Positions 14,169 through 21,751 of a stretch of 33,753 nucleotides of DNA are shown here, piece after piece; position 1 is the first letter of the stretch, and each line of letters starts with the position of its first letter. Source of the stretch: Archangiaceae bacterium (GTDB taxonomy: Bacteria; Myxococcota; Myxococcia; Myxococcales; Myxococcaceae); contig JAACJQ010000090.1 in NCBI GenBank assembly GCA_016879935.1, forward strand, positions 1-33,753, read 5' to 3'. The notes below the pieces were generated by a model that saw nothing but the letters and a program-made list of their open reading frames with translations, was not told where the DNA came from and did not search any database. The translations under genes and the position numbers were made by a program.

Positions 14169-14963
14169 ATGTCGAACGAGACCGTTCAACGAGAACTCAC
14201 CGAACTGCGAGCCGAGCTCGAGCAGCTGCGCGCGAAGGTCGACCGCGCTCCCCGTCGGCGGTGGGTCTGGCCGGCGCTGGGCGTCGTGTTGATCAGCAGC
14301 TTCGCGTGGGCGCAGCTCGTCACCTTCAACGCAGACGAGCCGGCCTACGCGAGCGCGGTGAACGGCAATTTCAACCAGCTCAAGACGTGGCTCGAGCAGA
14401 AGGTCGGCACGGTCGGCACGAACACCATCACGACGGGGCAGGTCGTCATCGGGGCGGCGGCGAACCAGACGACGTTGTCGGTGAACGCGACGGGCCAGCT
14501 TCAGGCGACGGGAGGCCTCGCGCTTCCCGACGGCACGGGCATCACTTCGACGCGGTTCGGAGTCGCCGCGCCCGTCGTCAACGCCACGACCGCGAACTTC
14601 GCTTCCGGCTTCCTCGAGGGCACCTTCGTCGACGCGGGTGGCACCATCGTCATCATGGCCTCGGCCAGTGGCTTCTGCTCGACGTCGGGGCGAATCACCA
14701 TGCAGGTGAAGGTCGACGGCACGACGGTGGGGTCGATGCGGTTGACCTGCAACGTCATCAACCAGCACATGGCGTTTCCTGCGGCGTTCATTCGTTTGAA
14801 CCGCAACGTGCTGTCAGCGCCGGGCTTCAACCCGCCCGTCACCCGCACGGTTCGGCTCGAGCCCATCAACTGCACGACGGGCTGCTCGCCCGGGCTCGTC
14901 ACCACGATTGCCGACTTGAACGACTTCGGAGAGGTCACCGTGCTGCGTCTGCCGACGCCCTGA
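14169..14963 (+). CDS. Membrane-anchored protein with N-terminal coiled coil and beta-rich ectodomain
   Basis: 264 residues, with TGGAG seven bases before the ATG. Residues 3-27 form a short amphipathic coiled coil (VQRELTELRAELEQLRAKVD), and residues 33-49 a single transmembrane or uncleaved signal segment. There follows NADEPAYASAVNGNFNQLKT, a segment I have the impression is common in myxobacterial exported proteins. The remaining 190 residues are Thr/Gly/Val-rich beta sequence with four Cys (GFCST, LTCNV, INCTTGCS). The coiled coil suggests oligomerisation, perhaps a trimer. Function unknown. Confidence 0.8.
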   Translation: MSNETVQRELTELRAELEQLRAKVDRAPRRRWVWPALGVVLISSFAWAQLVTFNADEPAYASAVNGNFNQLKTWLEQKVGTVGTNTITTGQVVIGAAANQTTLSVNATGQLQATGGLALPDGTGITSTRFGVAAPVVNATTANFASGFLEGTFVDAGGTIVIMASASGFCSTSGRITMQVKVDGTTVGSMRLTCNVINQHMAFPAAFIRLNRNVLSAPGFNPPVTRTVRLEPINCTTGCSPGLVTTIADLNDFGEVTVLRLPTP

Positions 14964-14989
14964 GCTGTCGGGCTGCGACGGTCAGCTCA
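14961..14989. terminator. Hairpin between convergent genes
   Basis: TGAGCTG (14961-14967, including the stop codon of the plus-strand gene) pairs perfectly with CAGCTCA (14983-14989) across a 15-base loop. It lies in the 40-base gap between two convergent genes and could terminate the plus-strand transcript. No U-run follows, so the call is weak. Confidence 0.35.
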
Positions 14990-15003
14990 TCTGCAAGCGA
15001 GAC

Positions 15004-15798
15004 TCACCACTCGTGCCTGACGCGCGCGACGGAGCCGCAGGGCAGACACACGGCCGAGGGCACACCGGTGTTGCGCCGCGTTCGCCCTGCGGAGGCGCGC
15101 AGAATCGCCGCGCCTTCCTTCTCGTCGCACGCGAGGCACTCGTTCACTCCTCCGTCCGGCAGGTGGTACGCGGCATCGAGCAGGGTGAAGCACGTGCCCA
15201 GGCACTTTCCGCGCGTGAAGCGGGTGCTGTAGCCCCAGATGCGGGCGCAGGCGGGCGTGAAGCCGAGCTCCTGAAGACAGGTGACGTTCGCTTCGAGCCC
15301 GGCCGCGACGGTCTTCACGCCACAGTCCTGCACACGGCGGCCGAGGTCGGCTTCTCGGCCGAACACCGCGAGGTCAGCGAGGGTCGAGCACGCGCCGCAT
15401 GGGTCGAGGTGCGTCACCCGACCTCCCGCGGCCGTCGCTTCCGCCTGGGTCGCATGCGTCTTGAGCCGGTACGTCTTCGCGCCTTCGTCGACGACGTGCA
15501 CCGCGCAGACGCCTTCGACGCGGGCGGGGGGAGGTTGTGAGAACGGGTCGACGCTCACGTCGGGAGGCGTGTCGAGCAACGTCCACTGCGCCAGGCGCTC
15601 GAGGCGGTCGGGCGTGAACTCGGTCGGCGTGAAGGAGTCGGCGCCGCAACCGCACGAGGGCCGACATTGCGAGTCGGTGAGCCCGCTCTGCGTGACGATG
15701 CGGCCGAACATCGGCGCGCTGCAGGTCATCTCGGTGGTGGTGGCCGTGCGCGTGCCGCAGGCGACGAGCGTGAAGGCGAAGAGGACGATGACGCGCAC
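15004..15798 (-). CDS. Cys-rich lipoprotein, function unknown
   Basis: 264 residues from GTG 15798. The start MRVIVLFAFTLVAC gives a short lipoprotein signal (lipobox LVAC). GTG 15849 in the same frame would give a longer, also possible, signal with a basic N-terminus. Neither start has a strong ribosome binding site. The mature protein has at least 16 Cys, many in pairs (CRPSCGCG, DPCGACS, GKCLGTC, NECLACDEKE, VCLPCG), so it should be heavily disulfide-bonded outside the cytoplasm. The C-terminal CxxC pairs recall a zinc-ribbon-like or small disulfide domain. It is convergent with the coiled-coil protein gene. Confidence 0.7.
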   Translation of the reverse strand: MRVIVLFAFTLVACGTRTATTTEMTCSAPMFGRIVTQSGLTDSQCRPSCGCGADSFTPTEFTPDRLERLAQWTLLDTPPDVSVDPFSQPPPARVEGVCAVHVVDEGAKTYRLKTHATQAEATAAGGRVTHLDPCGACSTLADLAVFGREADLGRRVQDCGVKTVAAGLEANVTCLQELGFTPACARIWGYSTRFTRGKCLGTCFTLLDAAYHLPDGGVNECLACDEKEGAAILRASAGRTRRNTGVPSAVCLPCGSVARVRHEW

Positions 15799-16202
15799 CG
15801 GGCGCTGATAGTGGAGCCGGGCCGGTTCGCGAAGCGTGACGACTGTCACAGTGCGTCGCGCGGGTTTCAGCCCCACGAGTGGTTCATCTCGCGACCGGTG
15901 AAGTGCGCGACTCGGGTTGAGACGCCGACGGCTCAGTCGTGAGTCGGGCCGCTCGTGACAGGTGCCCTGACGAGAACCGCGTTCCCCGCTCGTCGCGCAA
16001 GCCTGCTCGGGAGCGCCGCGCGTCGTCCTGCGAGGGAGCGGAAGACCGGGAAGGCGCTGGTCCCCGCTCGAACGACCTCGGGCACGCCGGCGACGGTCTT
16101 GCGGACGCGGGTGACGGCGAGCGCGGACTTGCCGTTCGACGCCTGCTTCTTCGTGAGCTCGACGAGGCAGCTCGCTCAACTTCCTGGCTCGACGGCGGCT
16201 GT
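15799..16202. other. 404-base interval without a clear gene
   Basis: Lies between the Cys-rich lipoprotein start and the AraC-type gene's stop. The only coding signal is the start-less minus-strand frame listed separately. No tRNA, repeat or terminator with a U-run is visible. The stretch nearest the lipoprotein gene (15799-15930) presumably holds its promoter, but I cannot point to convincing boxes. Confidence 0.5.
15933..16175 (-). pseudogene. Start-less coding remnant (possible)
   Basis: An open minus-strand frame of 80 codons without ATG. For 29 consecutive codons (16160 down to 16074) every third base is G or C, reading ELTKKQASNGKSALAVTRVR and so on, as in real genes here. The bias then decays before the stop at 15935-15933. 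The only internal start is GTG 16085, which would give about 50 residues. It could be the tail of a decayed gene once in front of it, or chance. No family recognised. Confidence 0.25.
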
Positions 16203-16784
16203 TCAGTCGACGACCAGCACCACACCTGCTCCCAGCAACGTCGACGGCGCGAAGCCGAACATGCGGCGGAAGGTGCGGGTGAAGTGGGCTGCGTCAGAGA
16301 AGCCGGCTTCGTGTGCTGCCTCGGTGAGCGTGAACCGACGAGAGAGCGCCTTCGCGACGAGTCGCATCTGCAGCCACCAACGCACGCGCACGAGGGGAAC
16401 GCCGAGGTGCTCGAGCACGAGGTGACGAAGCCGCGACTCCGAGAGTTCCACGGTGCGCGCGAGTGACGCGGTGGTGAGTGACGGGTCGCTCCGGAGTGCT
16501 CCGACACAGCGCCGCACGCGCCGGTCGATCGTCTCGTGTGCATCGGGCTCGACGTACGAGAAGGTGACTGACGCTCCGGGCGGACCCGTGACCTCGTGCA
16601 CCACGCCGGCGGGAATCACGACGCGTCCGCGCTGGCGGGTTCGCTTCAGCGTGACCGTCACGCCGTCGGTCGCTTCGACGATGCAGGTAACGCCACACGC
16701 GTGCCGACCGACGCCGAGCAGTGGTCCTTCGTAGTGCGCCGAGTTGGCGCCGACGCGAAGAATGGGGCGGCTCCGGTTCTGCAC
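16203..16784 (-). CDS. AraC-family transcriptional regulator
   Basis: 193 residues from GTG 16784. The N-terminal half (about 1-85) has the beta pattern of a small cupin-like sensor (HYEGPLLGVGRHACGVTCIV, RVVIPAGVVHEVTGPPG), shorter than in classical AraC. The C-terminal half (about 90-185) is the double helix-turn-helix: SLARTVELSESRLRHLVLEH, LGVPLVRVRWWLQMRLVAKA, then EAAHEAGFSDAAHFTRTFRR and MFGFAPS. These are typical AraC-family signatures. The start is uncertain because an in-frame start at 16877 adds 31 residues without domain character. Regulated genes are unknown; the inverted repeat upstream at 16958-17007 could be its site. Confidence 0.85.
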   Translation of the reverse strand: MQNRSRPILRVGANSAHYEGPLLGVGRHACGVTCIVEATDGVTVTLKRTRQRGRVVIPAGVVHEVTGPPGASVTFSYVEPDAHETIDRRVRRCVGALRSDPSLTTASLARTVELSESRLRHLVLEHLGVPLVRVRWWLQMRLVAKALSRRFTLTEAAHEAGFSDAAHFTRTFRRMFGFAPSTLLGAGVVLVVD

Positions 16785-17196
16785 GGTGTCAGCTTGCCTC
16801 GCCAGGTTGCCAAGCGGCGAGGCTTTGGCGTCGAGACTCTGAGAGCGCGAGGGGTGGCAGAGGGCGCTCCGAAGCATCGAGTGAGAAGCGCAGGTTCATG
16901 GAATCAGCCAGGCGCTCGAGACCAACGGCCCAGAGCAGGGAGGCCGGTGCCCCTCCAGGGAGGTGTAAACCTGTGGTCGGCAAACCGTCACCTTGTTTAC
17001 ACCCCCCGGGAAGGCGCCCCACCTCCCGGAGGCCGTTTGACCTCGGCTCTCCGGCCATTCCTTCCATCGTTCTTCACTCGAGGCTTCGGAGGGCGACCTT
17101 CACCACTGCTCACCCAGAGGCAGCAGTTCCAACGCTGGCGCGAGTTCCAGCCGTTGCGTTCAAGCGCCTCGGCCCGACCGAGAGCACGGTGCGCTC
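16785..17196. other. 412-base interval between divergent genes
   Basis: Separates the AraC-type regulator from the small membrane protein gene. It contains the inverted repeat listed below. I see no convincing reading frame: candidate frames on both strands are Arg/Ser-rich and lack ribosome binding sites. Its length and position suggest a regulatory region for both flanking genes. Confidence 0.5.
16958..17007. promoter_or_regulatory. Inverted repeat GGTGTAAAC / GTTTACACC, possible operator or stem-loop
   Basis: The 9-base arms (16962-16970 and 16995-17003) are perfect complements. After one mismatch three more G-C pairs extend them to 16958-17007. Arm centres are 33 bases apart, about three turns of the helix. 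The TGTAAAC core is AT-rich compared with its surroundings. It could be a two-site operator, for instance for the AraC-type protein encoded just downstream on the minus strand, or a long-loop RNA stem. Confidence 0.35.
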
Positions 17197-17553
17197 ATGC
17201 TCTTTCGTCTCCTGGTCCTGTCGGTCTCATTGCTCAATCTCGTGCCGCTCGTCGTGGCTGTCGCTCCGCGCTTCAGCGTCACGCTCTACGGACTGTCGCT
17301 CGACCAACCCGTGCTCGAGATCGTGATGCGACATCGCGCGGTGCTGCTCGGCTGCGTCGGTGTCGGTCTCGCGCTCGCCGCGTTTCGTGACGACTGGTGG
17401 CTGCCCGCCCTCTCGTTCGCGCTCGTGAGCAAGCTCGCGTTCCTCGCCCTGTGTCTCGTGCACGTGAACGAACTCGGACCGCTTCGTCGCGTCGCAGGCT
17501 CCGACGTCATCGCGTTACTCCTGCTCGCCGTCGCCGCGTTCGTCAGGCGCTGA
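17197..17553 (+). CDS. Small membrane protein with four predicted helices
   Basis: 118 residues. Hydrophobic segments lie at about 3-23 (FRLLVLSVSLLNLVPLVVAV), 47-62 (AVLLGCVGVGLALAA), 70-90 (LPALSFALVSKLAFLALCLV) and 102-115 (VIALLLLAVAAFV), with short polar loops (HRA, FRDDWW, HVNELGPLRR). This resembles small four-helix membrane proteins of unknown function widespread in bacteria. I cannot name the family. The last 11 bases overlap the end of the convergent symporter gene. Confidence 0.75.
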   Translation: MLFRLLVLSVSLLNLVPLVVAVAPRFSVTLYGLSLDQPVLEIVMRHRAVLLGCVGVGLALAAFRDDWWLPALSFALVSKLAFLALCLVHVNELGPLRRVAGSDVIALLLLAVAAFVRR

Positions 17554-19216
17554 CGGGCTTCGGCATCACGCGGTCGAGCACCGCCGTGAACAGCGCCACG
17601 CCTGCGCACCCGATGACGTTGTACCAGAGAAAGCCGATGTCACTCGCGAGCCAGGTCACGATGACGACGGCCTGCGCGAGCACGACCGCGAGGAACACCG
17701 GCGTGCCGCGAGCGGCCTTGAAGAAGAACCCGACGAGAAAGACGCCCAGCATCGGCCCGTAGAAGATCGACCCGAGAATGTTCACGGCCTGAATGAGGTT
17801 GTCGACCTGCGACGCGAACGCCGCGAACGCCATCGCCACCACGCCCCACATCACGGTGAACACCTTGCCCGCGCGCACGCTCTCGACGTCGGTGGCCTTC
17901 GGCTTCCACGTGCGCCGATAGAAGTCGACGACCGTCGTGGTGCCCAGCGCGTTCAGCGCGCTCGCCGTCGCCGACATCGCCGCGCAGAGAATCACCGCGA
18001 GCAGCAGCCCGACCAACCCCGGTGGAAAGCGCGTCATCACGAAGGTGAGGAACACGTAGTCGGCGTCTTTCACGTTCGCGCGCGGGCTCACGTCCTTGAC
18101 CAGCTTGCGAGCGTCGGCCCGCACGGTGCGCGCCTCGGCCTCGAGCGCTCGCAGCTGCGTCACCGTCGCGTCGTCGTGCTTCTGGAGCCACGTGTCGAGG
18201 AGCGCCCGCTTCTGCGTGAAGAGCGTCTGGTGCTTCTGCTCCAGCACCGTGAGCTCCGACGCCCGGGGCGACGCCCGCACCGTCTCCAGCTCGGGCGCGT
18301 TGAAGAACACCGGCGGCGCCTGGAACTGGAACGCCACGAACACGAACACGCCGACGAGCAGAATGAGCAGCTGCATCGGCACCTTCAGCAGCCCGTTGAA
18401 CAGCAGGCCCCAGCGGCTCTGCTCGAGCGACTCTCCCGAGAGGTACCGCTGCACCTGCGACTGGTCGGTGCCGAAGTATGCGAGCGCGACGAAGGTGCCG
18501 CCCGTGATGCCGGACCAGAACGTGTACCGGGTCTCGAGCCGCGGCGTGAAGTCGATGGCCTTCAGCTTGCCGAACACGCCCGCGATGCCGAACGCGTCTC
18601 GCACCGAGACGGCTTCGGGAAGGCTCGACACGATGAAACCGAACGCGAGCGCCATGCCGCCGAGCATCACGGCCATCTGCAGCTGCTGCGTCTGATTCAC
18701 CGCACGCGTGCCGCCCGACACCGTGTACGCGATGACGACGACGCCGATGACGAGGTTCGTCCACATCAACGACCAGCCGAGCACCGTCGAGAGGATGATG
18801 GCCGGCGCGTAGATGGAGAGCCCCGCTCCGAGCCCACGCTGCAGGAGAAAGATGAGGGCCGTGAGCTGCCGCGTCTTCAGGTCGAAGCGCTGCTCGAGGT
18901 ACTCGTACGCCGTGAGCACGCGCGTGCGGTAGTAGATGGGCACGATGGTGGCCGAGAGCACCACCATCGCGATGGGCACGCCGAAGTAGAACTGCACGAA
19001 GCCCAGCCCGTCTTCGAAGCCCTGCCCCGGCGTCGAGAGGAACGTGATGGCGCTGGCCTGCGTCGCCATGATGCTGAGCCCAATCGTCCACCACTTCGCG
19101 TCGGAGCCACCTCGCAGGTACGCGCCCGCGTTCTGCGCACCACGCGTCTTCCACACGCCGTACGCCACGATGGCGCCGATGGTGCCGATGAGCACCGCCC
19201 AGTCGAGCGTGCTCAC
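17543..19216 (-). CDS. Sodium:solute symporter (SSS family) with a helical cytoplasmic-type insert
   Basis: 557 residues, about 13 transmembrane helices. The family core is clear: LRGGSDAKWWTIGLSIMATQ and ASAITFLSTPGQGFEDGLGF near the N-terminus, AYTVSGGTRAV, the ALAYFGTDQSQVQRYLSGES signature, and ILCAAMSATASALNALGTTT near helix 8-9. An unusual charged helical insert (about residues 319-378; ELTVLEQKHQTLFTQKRALL onward) sits between membrane helices and looks like a short coiled coil. Last gene of the bacillithiol-type operon; its GTG start overlaps the stop of a 33-residue membrane peptide. The substrate is unknown. Given the neighbours, a sugar, sugar-thiol or amino sugar is a guess. Confidence 0.92.
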   Translation of the reverse strand: MSTLDWAVLIGTIGAIVAYGVWKTRGAQNAGAYLRGGSDAKWWTIGLSIMATQASAITFLSTPGQGFEDGLGFVQFYFGVPIAMVVLSATIVPIYYRTRVLTAYEYLEQRFDLKTRQLTALIFLLQRGLGAGLSIYAPAIILSTVLGWSLMWTNLVIGVVVIAYTVSGGTRAVNQTQQLQMAVMLGGMALAFGFIVSSLPEAVSVRDAFGIAGVFGKLKAIDFTPRLETRYTFWSGITGGTFVALAYFGTDQSQVQRYLSGESLEQSRWGLLFNGLLKVPMQLLILLVGVFVFVAFQFQAPPVFFNAPELETVRASPRASELTVLEQKHQTLFTQKRALLDTWLQKHDDATVTQLRALEAEARTVRADARKLVKDVSPRANVKDADYVFLTFVMTRFPPGLVGLLLAVILCAAMSATASALNALGTTTVVDFYRRTWKPKATDVESVRAGKVFTVMWGVVAMAFAAFASQVDNLIQAVNILGSIFYGPMLGVFLVGFFFKAARGTPVFLAVVLAQAVVIVTWLASDIGFLWYNVIGCAGVALFTAVLDRVMPKPVSA

Positions 19217-19314
19217 GCGAAGCTCCAGCTCAACAGCGCGAGCAGCAGCACCTCGAGCGCGAGCGCGCCGAGCACCACGACGTACGCTGCACCCCAGCGC
19301 CGCTCAGCTTCCAT
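19213..19314 (-). CDS. 33-residue single-helix membrane peptide between deacetylase and symporter
   Basis: ATG 19314 to TGA 19213 reads MEAERRWGAAYVVVLGALAL and EVLLLALLSWSFA: a short charged N-terminus, then one hydrophobic helix of about 20 residues. It overlaps the end of the PIG-L gene by 11 bases and the GTG of the symporter by a GTGA junction, so translation through all three is probably coupled. No strong ribosome binding site of its own. Small one-helix proteins encoded directly before SSS transporters are known as accessory subunits, which is the likely role. A chance frame cannot be fully excluded at this length, but the double overlap and the hydrophobic segment argue for a gene. 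Confidence 0.6.
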   Translation of the reverse strand: MEAERRWGAAYVVVLGALALEVLLLALLSWSFA

Positions 19315-21751
19315 GGTCGAGCAGGTTCGCGAAGAGCCGGTACGCGCCGGGAACGCCCGCAGGCAGCTGACGGAAGAACGAGAGGCCCGTGTAGATGAAG
19401 CGCCCCTTGCCGTGCCGCAGGAAGAGCAGGCTGCCCTTCGAGGGCTTCTCTCCGCGGTCGTTCATCGTGAGCGGCGTCTCGTAGTGCGAGTCCCAGGTGT
19501 TGGCGAAGTACAGCCCGCGCTCCTGCACCCAGCCGCCGAAGTCGTCGTCGCTCAGCGCGTTCGGAGCCTTCAGGAGCACGTGTGCGTCGCGGGTGACGAC
19601 GGCGTCTTCGTCGGTGACGCGGTCTTGCGAGAGCTCGAACGGCAGCGGACCGATGGTGGCCGGCACCGAGCTGAGCCAGTTCTTCGTGTTGTACTGGGCG
19701 ACGAGCGTGCCGCCGTTCTTCACGTACGCCATCAGCCGCTCGTACACGGCCGGCAGCTTCGGGTTCACGTTGTACGCGCGCACACCCACGACGATGGCGT
19801 CGAAGCGCTCCAGGGCCGAGGTGCGCAGCGCTTCGTCGGTGAGCAACGTCACCTCGTAGCCGGCCTGCGTGAGCGCCGCGGGCACGTCGTCACCGGCGCC
19901 GACGATGTAGCCGACGCGCGTGGTCTTCCCTCGACGCAGGTCGACCCGCAGCAGCTTCACCTGCGCCGCCGTCAGCACCGTCTGAATCGGAATGTGCGCG
20001 TACTCGACGCGGGTGAGCGTCTTCGCCGGCGCTCCATCGAGCAGCACCGAGAAGCTCCCCGTCGTCGGAGCCGTCTTGCTCGCGGGCTTCACCTTGAAGG
20101 CGACCTTCGCCTCGGTGGTCTTCTTCTCGAGCGTGTACGGCGCGGCTGCCGGCTCGCAGACGAAGCCAGCGGGAACGTCGAGCTTCACCTCGCCACGCTG
20201 CGCATCGGCGTTCGCCGTGAGCGTCACCTCGACGGTCTTCGCGTTCAGGTCGGTGAAGACGAGCAGCTCGGCGTTCGCGCGGGCGACGACGGGCGGGAGC
20301 ACTTCGATGGGCCGATGACGTTCTCCAACGGTCGGGTCGACCCATCGAAACGTCGCGGGCCGACGCAGAGAGAACGTGTGGCCCGCCGACGAGAGCCGGT
20401 ACTCCACCATGAAGGGAGACGGCAGCTCGGGTGCGCCGATGGGCTGCGTCGAAGCGACGCCCCAGGTGCCCTTCTGCGGCGGCAGGTCGAGGAAATATGG
20501 ACTCGAAAGCGACGCAGCGACGTCGAGCTCCACCGACAGCTTCGCCGGCTTGCCACGCTCGAGCATCGTTCCCGGCGTGAGGGACGTCGCCGCAACGGTC
20601 ACTGCGTCGAGCGTGATGGGTGTTCCCGAACGTTCGAGCGCCATCACGTCGAGCTTCAGCTTCGCGCCCGGCACCACGCTCGTCGTCGCCGCGCTCGCCT
20701 GCACGAAGAGCCCCGCGCAGTTCGCGATGAGGTCGGTGAGCTGGGTCAGCTTGTGCTCCTTCCACGGGTTCGCCGGCATCGCGCGCAACGCCTCGAGCGC
20801 CAGCAGCAGCGTGGGAACCGACTTCGCCGGAGCGTCGACCTTGAACTCGGCCGTCGCCTTCTCGACGAGCTGCGCGAACTTCTCGGTGCCGGCGACGCGC
20901 TTCCAGCTCGTGTCGAGCCCTTCGAAGAGCGACTTCTTCGCGGGGTCTCCATCGAGTGGAGCGAAGTACTCGACGCTGCCTTCGTGCACGGGCGCGGCGC
21001 CGAAGCCCTGGCTCTTGTGCATGCTGCGGCTGGTCGCGGCGAGCTCTCCGTACGAGAAGCCGAGCAGCGGGCTGAACTGGCTCGAGTCCCACGTGACCGA
21101 ACCTTCGGGCGGCTTGAAGGCCGGGTCGGGCGCCCACGCGTTCCACACGATGCGCTTCGCCTGCCAGACCTGAACGCGGTCGAGCTGCTCGGGGTGAAAC
21201 GTCGGATCCGCCGCGGCGCGAAACGCGAGCACCGCCAACTTCGCCGAGGCCGTGTGGTGGCCGTGCGTGGTGCCCGGCTCGGGAGAGAAGCGCGTGATGA
21301 TGAGGTCGGGCCGCAGCGAACGAATGACGAACACCGCGTCGGCCAGCACGTCGTCGGGAATCGAGTCGGGCTTGCCCGCCCAGATGGCCATCGTCTCGTC
21401 GACGCTCTTCGAGTACCCGAAATCGCGCGCGCGCGTGAAGTACTGCTCCGCGCCGTCGACGCGGCGTGCGGCGAGCAGTTCCTGGGTGCGAATGACGCCG
21501 AGCAGCGGGCCGAGCTCGGAGCCGATGAGGTTCTGGCCGCCTTCGCCGCGCGTGAGCGAGAGGTACGCCGTGCGGAACTTCATCTCGTTCGCGAGCGAGC
21601 CGAGCAGCCGCGTGTTCTCGTCGTCTGGGTGCGCGGCGACGTAGAGCGCGGTGCCGACGACGGAGAGTCCCTTCAGGTCGTTGAGCAGCTGCGCACCATC
21701 GCGAGCCTGGGCCGGGGCAGAGAGGAGCAGGGAAATCATCAGGGCCTTCAT
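19304..21751 (-). CDS. Large exported PIG-L/LmbE-type deacetylase with C-terminal beta and amidotransferase-like domains
   Basis: 815 residues from ATG 21751, with GAGG five bases upstream. MKALMISLLLSAPAQA is a signal peptide. The PIG-L/LmbE domain (about 30-280) has the zinc motif AAHPDDEN (His 41, Asp 44) and the second motif THGHHTAS (about 163-170), so the active site looks intact. A middle beta-rich region (about 350-590) precedes a C-terminal domain with a class I amidotransferase-like fold (about 605-815; RVGYIVGAGDDVPAALTQAG, FDAIVVGVRAYN). PIG-L enzymes remove acetyl groups from GlcNAc conjugates; BshB does this in bacillithiol synthesis but is only about 230 residues and cytoplasmic. 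This one follows bshA with an ATGA overlap. It may process an exported GlcNAc compound, or replace BshB if the signal is not cleaved. Confidence 0.88.
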   Translation of the reverse strand: MKALMISLLLSAPAQARDGAQLLNDLKGLSVVGTALYVAAHPDDENTRLLGSLANEMKFRTAYLSLTRGEGGQNLIGSELGPLLGVIRTQELLAARRVDGAEQYFTRARDFGYSKSVDETMAIWAGKPDSIPDDVLADAVFVIRSLRPDLIITRFSPEPGTTHGHHTASAKLAVLAFRAAADPTFHPEQLDRVQVWQAKRIVWNAWAPDPAFKPPEGSVTWDSSQFSPLLGFSYGELAATSRSMHKSQGFGAAPVHEGSVEYFAPLDGDPAKKSLFEGLDTSWKRVAGTEKFAQLVEKATAEFKVDAPAKSVPTLLLALEALRAMPANPWKEHKLTQLTDLIANCAGLFVQASAATTSVVPGAKLKLDVMALERSGTPITLDAVTVAATSLTPGTMLERGKPAKLSVELDVAASLSSPYFLDLPPQKGTWGVASTQPIGAPELPSPFMVEYRLSSAGHTFSLRRPATFRWVDPTVGERHRPIEVLPPVVARANAELLVFTDLNAKTVEVTLTANADAQRGEVKLDVPAGFVCEPAAAPYTLEKKTTEAKVAFKVKPASKTAPTTGSFSVLLDGAPAKTLTRVEYAHIPIQTVLTAAQVKLLRVDLRRGKTTRVGYIVGAGDDVPAALTQAGYEVTLLTDEALRTSALERFDAIVVGVRAYNVNPKLPAVYERLMAYVKNGGTLVAQYNTKNWLSSVPATIGPLPFELSQDRVTDEDAVVTRDAHVLLKAPNALSDDDFGGWVQERGLYFANTWDSHYETPLTMNDRGEKPSKGSLLFLRHGKGRFIYTGLSFFRQLPAGVPGAYRLFANLLDHGS

